Shown: piece by piece, positions 6,338 to 13,345 of the stretch
Layout of the letters: the number at the start of each line of letters is the position of its first letter
Position numbering within the stretch: the stretch's first letter is position 1
NCBI GenBank assembly: GCA_937881155.1
Contig: CALGFI010000119.1
Coordinates: 1 to 19,434, forward strand
Reading direction: 5' to 3'
DNA from: an uncultured bacterium
GTDB taxonomy: Bacteria > Actinomycetota > UBA4738 > HRBIN12
DNA length: 19,434 bases
Notes under the pieces: generated by a model
Database searches by the model: none
Seen by the model: the letters and a program-made list of their open reading frames with translations, nothing else
Told to the model about the DNA's origin: nothing
Translations under genes and position numbers: made by a program

Positions 6338-8304
6338 CCGCTGCCGGTCCGAACCACCTCGCCCGTCGAGAGGACCACGCCGTCCTCACACTCGGCCTGG
6401 ACGAGCCCCCCGCGGAACTGCTGGTCGTACAGGCGCGCGTACAGCCCTCCGCGTTCGAGCAGCTCGTCGTGGGTCCCCCGCTCGACGATCTTGCCCCTTT
6501 CGACGACGAAGATGACGTCGGCCGACAGGATCGTCGACAGTCGATGCGCGATGGCGATCGTGGTCCTCCCCGTCATCAGCGGTTCGAGCGCGGCCTGTAC
6601 CAGCCGTTCGGACCTCGTGTCGAGTGAAGACGTCGCCTCGTCGAGGATGAGGATCCGTGGGTCCTTGAGGATCACCCGCGCGATGGCCAGGCGCTGTTTC
6701 TCGCCGCCCGAGAGCTTGTAGCCGCGCTCGCCGACGATCGTGTCGTACCCCTCGGGGAGCTCGGCGATCCGCTCGTGGATGTTCGCGGCAAGAGCCGCGG
6801 CTTCGAGCTCCTCGAGCGATGCCGTCGGTTTGCCGTAGAGGAGGTTGCGACGGATGGTCGTGTGGAACAGGTACGTCTCCTGCGTGACCACACCGATCGA
6901 GTCACCGAGCGACTCGAGCGCGAGCTTCCGCACGTCGAGCCCGTCGATCTCGACGTTTCCGCGCTGCACGTCGTACAGGCGCGGAACGAGGTAGGTGATC
7001 GTCGTCTTCCCCGCACCGGACGGTCCGACGAGCGCGGCGAGCTGACCAGGTTCGATCTCCAACGAGATCCCCTCAAGCGTCCAGTCCCTGGGGACGCCGT
7101 TGGCCGTCGCGAGATCGGTCGGCGAGACGGGCGTGGGACGTTCCTCCGGCGGCGTGTCGTATCGGAACCACACGTTGCGGAACGCGACGGAGCCCCGCAC
7201 CTCGGTGGGGGGGATCCGAACCGCATCCGGAGCGTCCGCGATCTCCTGCTTGAGGTCGAGGTACTCGAAGATGCGATCGAACAGCGCCAGCGACGAGTGG
7301 ATCTCCGTCGAGACCTGCAGCATCGAGCCGATCGGGAAGAACAGACGCGACTGAAGCGTGGTGAACGCGACGATGTCTCCCGCCGTGAGCGCGTCGCTGC
7401 CGTTGCTGAGCACCCAGCCGGCCACCAGGTAGACGAGCGCCGGCGTGATCGAGAAGAACGTCCCCACGACGGCGAAGAACGAGCGGCCGATCATCGTCTG
7501 ACGGATCTGCAGCCCGGTCAGCCGTGTGTTCTCGCCGCGGAACCGATCGATCTCGTGCCGCTGCCGCCCGAACGACTTGGACAGCAGGATGCCGGAGACG
7601 GAGAGCGTCTCCTCCGTCACCGCGGTCAGGTCGGCGAGCGTCTTCTGCGTGTTCGTCGCGACCTCGCGCCGCGCGCGACCCACTTTCACGGTGAGCCACA
7701 GGAAGAGGGGCATCAGCGCGAGCGACAGGACCGTCAGCTGCCACGAGAGGACCGTCATCGCGATCAGCGTGCTCGCGATCACGACGACGTTGGCCAGGAT
7801 GTTCGACGTGGTGTCGGTGACGACGGTCTGGACGCCGCCGACGTCGTTCGCCAGACGTGACTGGATCTCACCAGTTCGTGTCGTGGTGAAGAAGCGGAGC
7901 GGCATGTACTGAAGGTGCTCGTACAGCCGGTTGCGCAGGTCCTGCATCACGCTGAGACCGACGTTGTTCGCGAGGTAGGTCTGCCCGATGCCGATGACCC
8001 CGGTAACGATGGGGATCGCCACCATGAGGGCGACGTACCGGTACAGCAGCCCGAGGTCGGGACATGGTCCCCCGCCAGCGCACACGCCCGGAGGGCTCCC
8101 GAACAACGCGTTGTCGAACACAGCCTTGATCAGCAGCGGGTTGACGACGCCGAGACCGGACGTCACCACGATCGCGAGGCCGACGAGCCCGACCCTCCGC
8201 CGGTACGGCGCGAACGTCGAGATGACCCGACGGATCGTGTGCTTGCCGATCGGTCGTGCGTCAGTCTCGGTGGGGATCCCGAAGAAGCGGCCGTGCCCTC
8301 TCAT
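6334..8304 (-). CDS. ABC exporter half-transporter (ABCB/MsbA type, TMD-NBD fusion)
   Basis: A 656-residue fused membrane and ATPase subunit, expected to act as a homodimer exporting lipids or drugs. The transmembrane domain covers about 35-345, with six helices. The first outer loop is long and contains Cys75 and Cys81 in a glycine- and proline-rich stretch that could form a disulfide. The nucleotide-binding domain (about 375-640) has Walker A VGPSGAGKTT (about 425-434), Q-loop VVTQETYLF, signature LSGGEKQRLAIARV (about 530-543), Walker B ILILDEATSSLD (about 548-559) and the H-loop IAHRLS (about 585-590), so all catalytic elements are intact. No partner half-transporter is nearby. The ATG at 8304 has a TATCCT box 8 nt upstream. 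The cargo is unknown. Confidence 0.9.
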   Translation of the reverse strand: MRGHGRFFGIPTETDARPIGKHTIRRVISTFAPYRRRVGLVGLAIVVTSGLGVVNPLLIKAVFDNALFGSPPGVCAGGGPCPDLGLLYRYVALMVAIPIVTGVIGIGQTYLANNVGLSVMQDLRNRLYEHLQYMPLRFFTTTRTGEIQSRLANDVGGVQTVVTDTTSNILANVVVIASTLIAMTVLSWQLTVLSLALMPLFLWLTVKVGRARREVATNTQKTLADLTAVTEETLSVSGILLSKSFGRQRHEIDRFRGENTRLTGLQIRQTMIGRSFFAVVGTFFSITPALVYLVAGWVLSNGSDALTAGDIVAFTTLQSRLFFPIGSMLQVSTEIHSSLALFDRIFEYLDLKQEIADAPDAVRIPPTEVRGSVAFRNVWFRYDTPPEERPTPVSPTDLATANGVPRDWTLEGISLEIEPGQLAALVGPSGAGKTTITYLVPRLYDVQRGNVEIDGLDVRKLALESLGDSIGVVTQETYLFHTTIRRNLLYGKPTASLEELEAAALAANIHERIAELPEGYDTIVGERGYKLSGGEKQRLAIARVILKDPRILILDEATSSLDTRSERLVQAALEPLMTGRTTIAIAHRLSTILSADVIFVVERGKIVERGTHDELLERGGLYARLYDQQFRGGLVQAECEDGVVLSTGEVVRTGSG

Positions 8305-8312
8305 GTTCTTTC

Positions 8313-8318
8313 AGGATA
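8313..8318 (-). promoter_or_regulatory. -10 box (TATCCT) for the ABC exporter gene
   Basis: On the minus strand TATCCT ends 8 nt before the ATG at 8304, fitting a leaderless or nearly leaderless mRNA. The divergent MgtC-like gene has its own box in the same 57-base gap. No -35 consensus is visible. Confidence 0.5.
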
Positions 8319-8348
8319 AGGGCGGTCGGCGATGCGCTATTCCCGGAC

Positions 8349-8354
8349 TAGGCT
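8349..8354 (+). promoter_or_regulatory. -10 box (TAGGCT) of a leaderless promoter for the MgtC-like gene
   Basis: TAGGCT ends 7 nt before the ATG at 8362. It supports that start over the in-frame ATG at 8332, which would lie upstream of the promoter box. Confidence 0.5.
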
Positions 8355-8361
8355 CTCGATC

Positions 8362-8865
8362 ATGGACGTCGCCGATCAGCTGACGATCCTCGGCCGCTCG
8401 GCGCTCGCCGCGGCGCTCGGCATCGTCATCGGGCTCGAACGCGAGACGCGAGGAAAGGCGGCGGGCGAGCGGACGTTCGCGCTGCTGTCGCTCGGCGCTG
8501 CCGCGTTCGTATCGATCGGCGGCTTCTTGTTCCCCGCATCGGCCGACCGCATCGTGCAGGGCATCGCCGCGGGCGTTGGGTTCCTGGGCGGCGGCGTGAT
8601 CTTCCGGCGCGAAGCGGGCGTTCAGGGACTGACGACGGCGGCGAGCGCGTGGGCGGCGGCCGCCATCGGCGTCGTGGCCGGCCTCGGCGCGTACGTCGCT
8701 GCGGTGCTCACGACGGTCCTCGTGCTGATCATCCTCGAGCTCGATCAGATCCCGCTCCTGCGGAGGATGAGCGAACAGGCCGAGGCCGCCGCTTCGGCGA
8801 ACCCTCGGGACCGCGACCATCCGGAGCATCACCGCCCGCGCGCGCCGCACGACCGCGGGCCCTGA
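8362..8865 (+). CDS. MgtC/SapB family membrane protein
   Basis: A 167-residue protein. The MgtC signature includes ALGIVIGLERETRGKAAGER (about 18-37) with the conserved R/K-rich turn after helix 1. Further helices run LLSLGAAAFVSIGGFLF, GIAAGVGFLGGGVIF (glycine-rich) with REAGVQGLTTAASAWAAAAIG, and a last helix near 110-132. This is the N-terminal membrane domain only; the cytosolic ACT-like domain of virulence MgtC proteins is absent, as in many short bacterial homologues. In pathogens MgtC modulates F-ATPase and Mg2+ homeostasis. Function in this organism is unproven. The polar, arginine- and histidine-rich tail (about 136-167) lies wholly inside the 137-base overlap with the convergent glycosylase gene. 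Confidence 0.82.
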   Translation: MDVADQLTILGRSALAAALGIVIGLERETRGKAAGERTFALLSLGAAAFVSIGGFLFPASADRIVQGIAAGVGFLGGGVIFRREAGVQGLTTAASAWAAAAIGVVAGLGAYVAAVLTTVLVLIILELDQIPLLRRMSEQAEAAASANPRDRDHPEHHRPRAPHDRGP

Positions 8866-9595
8866 TCCCGGCGATCTCGACCGCACGAGCGAACACCGCG
8901 TCGAGCATCGGCCGAGTGAGCCTCCCGGTGAACGTGTTCTGCTGGCTCGGGTGGAAGCTGCCGATCATCGTGTACGGACCGATCTGTGCCTCGGCACCGT
9001 GCGCGAACCTCGGCCGTGGCCGCCGAACGTGACCGAGTGACGCGAGCGCCCGGAGCGTCCCGTCCCAGGCGTACGCGCCGAGCGCGACGATGACGCGCAC
9101 GCGTTCGAGCGCGGCGATCTCGCGTTCGAGATACGGCAGACAGTTGTCCCGCTCCACCGGCGTGGGCTTGTTGTCGGGCGGCGCGCAACGGTTCACCGCG
9201 GCTATGTACGTGTCGATGAGACGAAGCCCGTCGTCGCGCCGGCGCGACACGCCGCTGTTGGAGAGCCCGGCCCCGTAGAGCGCGGGAAAGAGGAAATCAG
9301 CCGACGCGTCGCCGGTGAAGATGCGCCCCGTTCGGTTTCCGCCGTGCGCGGCCGGAGCCAGCCCGACGATGAGGATGCGGGCGTCCGGGTCGCCGGAACC
9401 GGGGACCGGACGCCCCCAGTACTCGTCGTCGGCGAACCGCGCGACCTTTTGGCTCGCGACGCGCTCGCGCCACGCGACGAGACGCGGACACCTGCGGCAC
9501 TCGACGACGTCGGCCGTGACGAGGGCGAGCTGGTTTCGGGTCACACTGGCACCGAGTCCCGATGCTACGGCTGCTTCGTGGGTAGGGGTTGCCAT
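8729..9595 (-). CDS. Uracil-DNA glycosylase, family 5 type (UdgB-like), 4Fe-4S
   Basis: Removes uracil and other deaminated bases from DNA in base excision repair. The family 5 motif GLAPAAHGGNRTGRIFTGD spans 78-96 and the C-terminal DNA-binding motif HPSQQNTFTGRLT spans 215-227. Candidate iron-sulfur ligands are Cys33 and Cys36 (CRRC), Cys137 and Cys152. The catalytic core ends near residue 242. The last 46 residues are low-complexity, Arg/Pro/Gly-rich, and run antisense through the end of the MgtC-like gene, so the tail may simply be a read-on to the next stop. The 288-residue length exceeds the usual 200-240 for this reason. The ATG at 9595 is 33 bases from the divergent ATG of the amidase gene. 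Confidence 0.88.
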   Translation of the reverse strand: MATPTHEAAVASGLGASVTRNQLALVTADVVECRRCPRLVAWRERVASQKVARFADDEYWGRPVPGSGDPDARILIVGLAPAAHGGNRTGRIFTGDASADFLFPALYGAGLSNSGVSRRRDDGLRLIDTYIAAVNRCAPPDNKPTPVERDNCLPYLEREIAALERVRVIVALGAYAWDGTLRALASLGHVRRPRPRFAHGAEAQIGPYTMIGSFHPSQQNTFTGRLTRPMLDAVFARAVEIAGIRARGRAARAGGDAPDGRGPEGSPKRRPRPVRSSSAGAGSDRARG

Positions 9596-9628
9596 CGGCC
9601 GTCACGGTGGTAAACAAGACCCCTTCCC
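9596..9628. promoter_or_regulatory. 33-base divergent start region between udg and the amidase gene
   Basis: Two ATG codons face away from each other across only 33 bases. The only AT-rich stretch is GGTAAACAAG (9609-9618). It could supply a -10-like TAAACA for the amidase, and read on the other strand a TTTACC for the glycosylase, so both promoters would have to overlap. No Shine-Dalgarno sequence is seen for either gene. Confidence 0.35.
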
Positions 9629-11152
9629 ATGCCCGTATCGAAGCCCGCCGTTCGGATCGCGACGCGGATCACGCTCGTCGCCGCGATCTCAGCCGCGCTG
9701 CTGGCCGGACTCGTGCCGCTGCGGGGAGGCGCGGCGCCTCGCGCCGTCGTGCGTACCGTCCCCGTGGCCATCGGCGTACTGCAAACGGAGTCGCCCGCCC
9801 TCCGTACAGCGGATGGGATGGTGCTGGCGCGAACGGCGACACGAACACGGCCGACGGTCGTCTGCGCGCCGATGCGCGCGACCGGACTCGGCGTGACGTG
9901 GCATCAGCACGCCGCCGGAGACGTCGACACCCTGGTCCGAACGCCGACAGCCGTCGGCGGTTGGTCGCCGCGGGTTCGTCTCGAGTCCGGCGACGAACCG
10001 GATCCCGGATCCCTCGAGGCGGCGACGGGCACCCGGGGCACGTCGTTCCTGTGGACCGGTGGATCACGCTGCGTGCGCCTGCGGCTGGACCTCGACGCGG
10101 GCGTTCGGCTGTCGGATCTGTCCGTGGTCTTCGTCGACTCGTCGGGCGACGTGCCGCCTCTCGCCGGCTCACTCGGCGTGGCATCGGCGCTCGCGCGCGA
10201 GCCGAGGATTGTCACGCGCGACGAGTGGGGCGCCGATCCCGGCCTGATGAACTGCACGCCGTTCGTCGCGGACGAGGTACGAATGGGCTTCGTCCACCAC
10301 ACGGCCGGAACGAACGACTACACGCGCGAGGAGGCGGACGACGTGATCCGCGGCGTCTACGCGTACCACACGAGCGGCCGTGGATGGTGCGACATCGGTT
10401 ACAACTTCCTGGTCGACCGGTTCGGGACGATCTATGAGGGGCGTTCCGGCGGGATCGAGCTTCCCGTGATCGGTGCCGCGCAGGCGGGGTTCAACACCGG
10501 CGCGTTCTCCGTGTCCGTGATGGGGAACTTTCAGACGGCGCAGGTGCCCGACGCCGTCAAGCGGGCGCTGGTACGACTGTTGGCGTGGCGGCTCGACGTC
10601 GCGCACGTCAACCCGAGCTCTCAGGCGACGATGACCTCCGCCGGCGGCAGCACCACTCGGTACGACGCGGGCACCGTCGTCCGGCTGCACGCGATCTCCG
10701 GACACCGTGACACCGGCTTGACCAAGTGCCCGGGCGCGAACCTGTATCCGCTGCTGCCGTCGATCCGTGACCGCGTGGCGCGCCGCGGCCTGCCCAAGAT
10801 CTGGAATCCGCGCCTGAACCACGAGCAGATCACGGTGGGCGAACCGGTCAACATCAGGATCCGGGCCCGAGCCTCGGCAAAGCTCGACTGGTCGGTGACC
10901 GTCCTCGACCCGGCCGGAGCGTTCTTCGCGGATCTCGGAGGGCAGACCACCGACGCGCTCAGGGTGATCTGGCCGGCCGGCGGTCCTCCGACGCCCCCCA
11001 CGGTGCCTGGCCTGTACACCGTCCTGCTGAGCGCGGCGGACGCGAAGGGAAGGGTTGCGCGCCCGGCCACTCTCTCGTTCGAGGTCGTGTCGGCTCTTTC
11101 GCCGTCTCCCTCGCCGTCAGTGTCGCCGCTCCCGTCTGCGTCGCCGTCCTGA
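9629..11152 (+). CDS. Secreted PGRP-domain N-acetylmuramoyl-L-alanine amidase
   Basis: A 507-residue predicted exported zinc amidase cutting the muramoyl-L-alanine bond of peptidoglycan. Residues 1-36 form a signal peptide (basic start, hydrophobic ITLVAAISAALLAGLV, small residues near 34-36). A variable domain (about 40-185) precedes the PGRP/amidase_2 domain (about 190-385). This begins VTRDEWGAD and carries zinc ligands His223 (FVHHTAG), His359 (SGHRD) and Cys367 (TKCPG), plus Tyr258 in IGYNF, so the catalytic set is complete. A beta-rich C-terminal domain (about 395-485) follows. The tail SPSPSPSVSPLPSASPS (about 491-507) is a Ser/Pro linker-like end with no anchor after it. It could remodel the cell wall or lyse other cells. 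It converges with the GDPD gene across 6 bases. Confidence 0.88.
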   Translation: MPVSKPAVRIATRITLVAAISAALLAGLVPLRGGAAPRAVVRTVPVAIGVLQTESPALRTADGMVLARTATRTRPTVVCAPMRATGLGVTWHQHAAGDVDTLVRTPTAVGGWSPRVRLESGDEPDPGSLEAATGTRGTSFLWTGGSRCVRLRLDLDAGVRLSDLSVVFVDSSGDVPPLAGSLGVASALAREPRIVTRDEWGADPGLMNCTPFVADEVRMGFVHHTAGTNDYTREEADDVIRGVYAYHTSGRGWCDIGYNFLVDRFGTIYEGRSGGIELPVIGAAQAGFNTGAFSVSVMGNFQTAQVPDAVKRALVRLLAWRLDVAHVNPSSQATMTSAGGSTTRYDAGTVVRLHAISGHRDTGLTKCPGANLYPLLPSIRDRVARRGLPKIWNPRLNHEQITVGEPVNIRIRARASAKLDWSVTVLDPAGAFFADLGGQTTDALRVIWPAGGPPTPPTVPGLYTVLLSAADAKGRVARPATLSFEVVSALSPSPSPSVSPLPSASPS

Positions 11153-11158
11153 GAATCG

Positions 11159-11932
11159 TCACCGTTCGCCCAGCACATCGAGCGCCATCGCGGGATCGTT
11201 GGACGCGATCGCGTCGACCCCGAGGTCGAGGAACGCGCGCACGTCACGCGGGTCGTCGACCGTCCACGTCCCGAGCCGAAGCCCGGCTTCGTGAACGGCG
11301 CGAACGTACTCCTCGCCCTCGCCTGCGAGGGCCGACGCGTTGGGCAGCACCATGTCGTGGCCCGCGTCGACGGCGTGCGTGAGGGCGTCGCGCGGCGCGA
11401 CCGCCTTCCAAACGAGGAACCCGGTCGGGACGCGGGGCGCCATCTGCCTCGACGACACGACGGACGACGGGTTGAACGAGACGATCAACACCGGGCCGTC
11501 GAACCCGGTCCGTTCGAGCTCGGCGTGCGTCTCGCGCACGATCGACTCCTGGTCGGCCTCGAACGCCGGCTCCCCGGGCAGGTTCTTGATCTCGAGCACG
11601 GCGCCGGCACGCCCGCTGAGAGTCCCGAGCGCCGCGGCGAGCGTGGGGACGGGCTCGGGCGAATCGGACGTGCCGGCGTTCAGCACTCGCAACTCGGCCG
11701 CGGTGAGCTCGTGCACGGCGCCCGAGCCGTCCGTCGTTCGATCGACCGTCGGATCGTGCATCACGACGGCACGCCCGTCGCTCGAGAGCCGGACGTCGAG
11801 TTCCACGAGGCGCGCACCGATCGAGATCGCTTCCTCGAACGCCGACAGCGTGTTCTCCGGCCTCGTCGACGACGCGCCGCGATGGGCGACGATCACCGGG
11901 AACGCGTCGGCCGGGAAGCCGTGGTCGCGCAC
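11159..11932 (-). CDS. Glycerophosphodiester phosphodiesterase (GDPD family)
   Basis: Hydrolyses glycerophosphodiesters to sn-glycerol 3-phosphate and an alcohol. The 257-residue protein has the GDPD catalytic signature: IVAHRGASSTRPENT with His17 and Arg18, then Glu26, VELDVRLSSDG with Glu44 and Asp46, and VMHDPTVDRTTDG with His59, which together cover the metal ligands and catalytic histidines. VLEIK follows and the end is TWTVDDPRDVRAFLDLGVDAIASNDP, the usual TIM-barrel closure. There is no signal peptide, so it is cytosolic. The GTG at 11932 lies 5 bases past the endonuclease III stop. It is the last gene of the minus-strand block and probably co-transcribed with nth. No Shine-Dalgarno sequence is evident. 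Confidence 0.88.
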   Translation of the reverse strand: MRDHGFPADAFPVIVAHRGASSTRPENTLSAFEEAISIGARLVELDVRLSSDGRAVVMHDPTVDRTTDGSGAVHELTAAELRVLNAGTSDSPEPVPTLAAALGTLSGRAGAVLEIKNLPGEPAFEADQESIVRETHAELERTGFDGPVLIVSFNPSSVVSSRQMAPRVPTGFLVWKAVAPRDALTHAVDAGHDMVLPNASALAGEGEEYVRAVHEAGLRLGTWTVDDPRDVRAFLDLGVDAIASNDPAMALDVLGER

Positions 11933-11937
11933 GAGTG

Positions 11938-12597
11938 TCAGACGAGACTCGCCGGACAGAGGTAATTGACCGGGCACTGCTCGCACAGCGGCCGCCGAGC
12001 GATGCACAACGCCCTGCCGTGGTCGATCAGCACGTAGGTGAAGTTGAACCACCGTTCCCTCGGGATCAGATGCATCAGGTCCTGCTCGATCTTGTCGGGA
12101 TCCGACTGGGTGGTGAATCCGAGCCGGTTGCTCACGCGTTTCACGTGCGTGTCGACGGCGATCCCCTCGACCTTGCCGTACGCGTTGCCGAGCACGATGT
12201 TCGCCGTCTTCCGCGCCACACCGCGCAGGGTGAGGAGATCCTCCATCGTGTCGGGAACCTTGCCGTCGTAGACCTCGACGATGCGCCTGCACGCCTCGCG
12301 GATCGCCGTCGCCTTCTGGTTGAAGAACCCGGTGGACTTGATGTCCGCCTTCAGCTCGTCCTCCGGCACGCGCAGGTAGTCCTCCGCCGTTCGGTACTTC
12401 TCGAACAGCGTCTCCGTCACCTTGTTCACGTTCACGTCGGTTGACTGCGCCGACAAGATGGTCGCCACGAGCATCTCGAGGGCGTTCGAGAAGTTCAGGG
12501 CAACCTTCGCGTCGGGGTAGGTCTCGGACAGGATGCGCACGATCTCGGGCGCGCGCGCCTCGATCGGGTCGTCTCGCGTGAGCTTCTGGGCGCTCAC
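11938..12597 (-). CDS. nth: Endonuclease III (DNA glycosylase/AP lyase)
   Basis: Bifunctional glycosylase removing oxidised pyrimidines and cutting abasic sites. The 219-residue protein has the helix-hairpin-helix LTLRGVARKTANIVL with catalytic Lys130, the catalytic aspartate Asp149 in VDTHVKRVSNRLG, and the C-terminal 4Fe-4S cluster Cys198-X6-Cys205-X2-Cys208-X5-Cys214. All family landmarks are present and the length is typical. The start is a GTG at 12597, 16 bases after the peptidase stop. No Shine-Dalgarno sequence is visible, but a seven-codon ORF begun by the ATGA at the peptidase stop ends over this GTG and may deliver ribosomes. Downstream of a redox sigma factor, an oxidative base repair enzyme would make sense if the operon is read through. 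Confidence 0.95.
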   Translation of the reverse strand: MSAQKLTRDDPIEARAPEIVRILSETYPDAKVALNFSNALEMLVATILSAQSTDVNVNKVTETLFEKYRTAEDYLRVPEDELKADIKSTGFFNQKATAIREACRRIVEVYDGKVPDTMEDLLTLRGVARKTANIVLGNAYGKVEGIAVDTHVKRVSNRLGFTTQSDPDKIEQDLMHLIPRERWFNFTYVLIDHGRALCIARRPLCEQCPVNYLCPASLV

Positions 12598-12617
12598 TCG
12601 TCGGTTGGATCGCTCAT
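12594..12617 (-). other. Seven-codon bridging ORF (MSDPTDE) between the S51 peptidase and nth
   Basis: The ATG at 12617 overlaps the peptidase stop (ATGA). The ORF runs seven codons and its TGA overlaps the nth GTG (GTGA). It could carry terminating ribosomes across the 16-base gap by two reinitiation steps. It may be chance; no ribosome binding site argues for it. Confidence 0.25.
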
Positions 12618-13345
12618 TCGGCGAAGCGGAGTGGGAGCTCGAACGCGTCGCCTTCGGCGAAGATCTCCCATTCGCCCTCGCGGAAGAGGTGGATCTTCTG
12701 CCGACCGACTACTTGCCACGACGTGCCGTCGCCGATCATCGCGGTGTCCTCGTCCATGCCCACGAACATCTCACCGGGAGGAAGAGAATCGACGATGAAC
12801 GCGCCGGCGCCCGGAACCCACATGTCGACGATGTCCCAGTGCGGCGCGAACAGCACGTCGCGCACGAAGCCGAGCCCCGGCGCCCACACCGAATCGAGCT
12901 CGGTCGTGTCCGAGTCGTACGTCCGTTCCGTGAGGAACGCGACACCGGCGCTGCATCCGGCGAACGGCAATCCGCGGCGCATCGCGTCGACGAGCGCGCG
13001 CCAGAACGGGGTCTCTCGGAGGATCGCGGCAAGCCGGGCGGGGTTCCCGCCCGAGAAGAACACCAGCGATGCGTCGTCCAGCCGCTCGACGATCTCGATC
13101 CGGTGTGCGTCGTCACGCGTCTTCAACGGCACGACCTCCGCGTCGATCCCGAGCGACGCGAAGTGCTCCAGGCCCCTGGCTCCCCAGGCGTCGAACGACG
13201 CGTCGCCCTCGTGCGCCGCCGCGGTGGGCAGCACGAGCGCCCGGCCACCCGGCTTCGCGGAGCGCTCCATCAGCCATCGCTCGACCGGCTCGGACCACGG
13301 CTGGAACTCTCCCGAACCGAGCAGCGCGAGGGCTCGTCCGGTCAT
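12614..13345 (-). CDS. Peptidase S51 / cyanophycinase-like protein
   Basis: A 243-residue member of the S51 peptidase clan (class I glutamine amidotransferase-like fold), which includes alpha-aspartyl dipeptidase PepE and cyanophycinase. The strand MTGRALALLGSGEF opens the fold. FFSGGNPARLAAIL (about 96-109) corresponds to the GGxxxxL turn, and LPFAGCSAGVAFL (126-138) holds the nucleophile elbow with Ser132. The C-terminus has DIVDMWVPGAGAFIVD and ends in a beta-rich region. The specific substrate is not determined. Its ATG overlaps the decarboxylase stop by 4 bases (ATGA) and an AAGGA Shine-Dalgarno sequence lies 9 nt upstream, so translation is coupled. A role cleaving Asp- or Arg-containing peptides to feed the neighbouring decarboxylase is speculative. 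Confidence 0.8.
   Translation of the reverse strand: MTGRALALLGSGEFQPWSEPVERWLMERSAKPGGRALVLPTAAAHEGDASFDAWGARGLEHFASLGIDAEVVPLKTRDDAHRIEIVERLDDASLVFFSGGNPARLAAILRETPFWRALVDAMRRGLPFAGCSAGVAFLTERTYDSDTTELDSVWAPGLGFVRDVLFAPHWDIVDMWVPGAGAFIVDSLPPGEMFVGMDEDTAMIGDGTSWQVVGRQKIHLFREGEWEIFAEGDAFELPLRFAE

Noticed and set aside
10959..11152. Ser/Pro tail of the amidase as a sortase or anchor signal
   Set aside because: There is no LPXTG-like motif, hydrophobic helix or basic end after the repeats; the protein simply stops.
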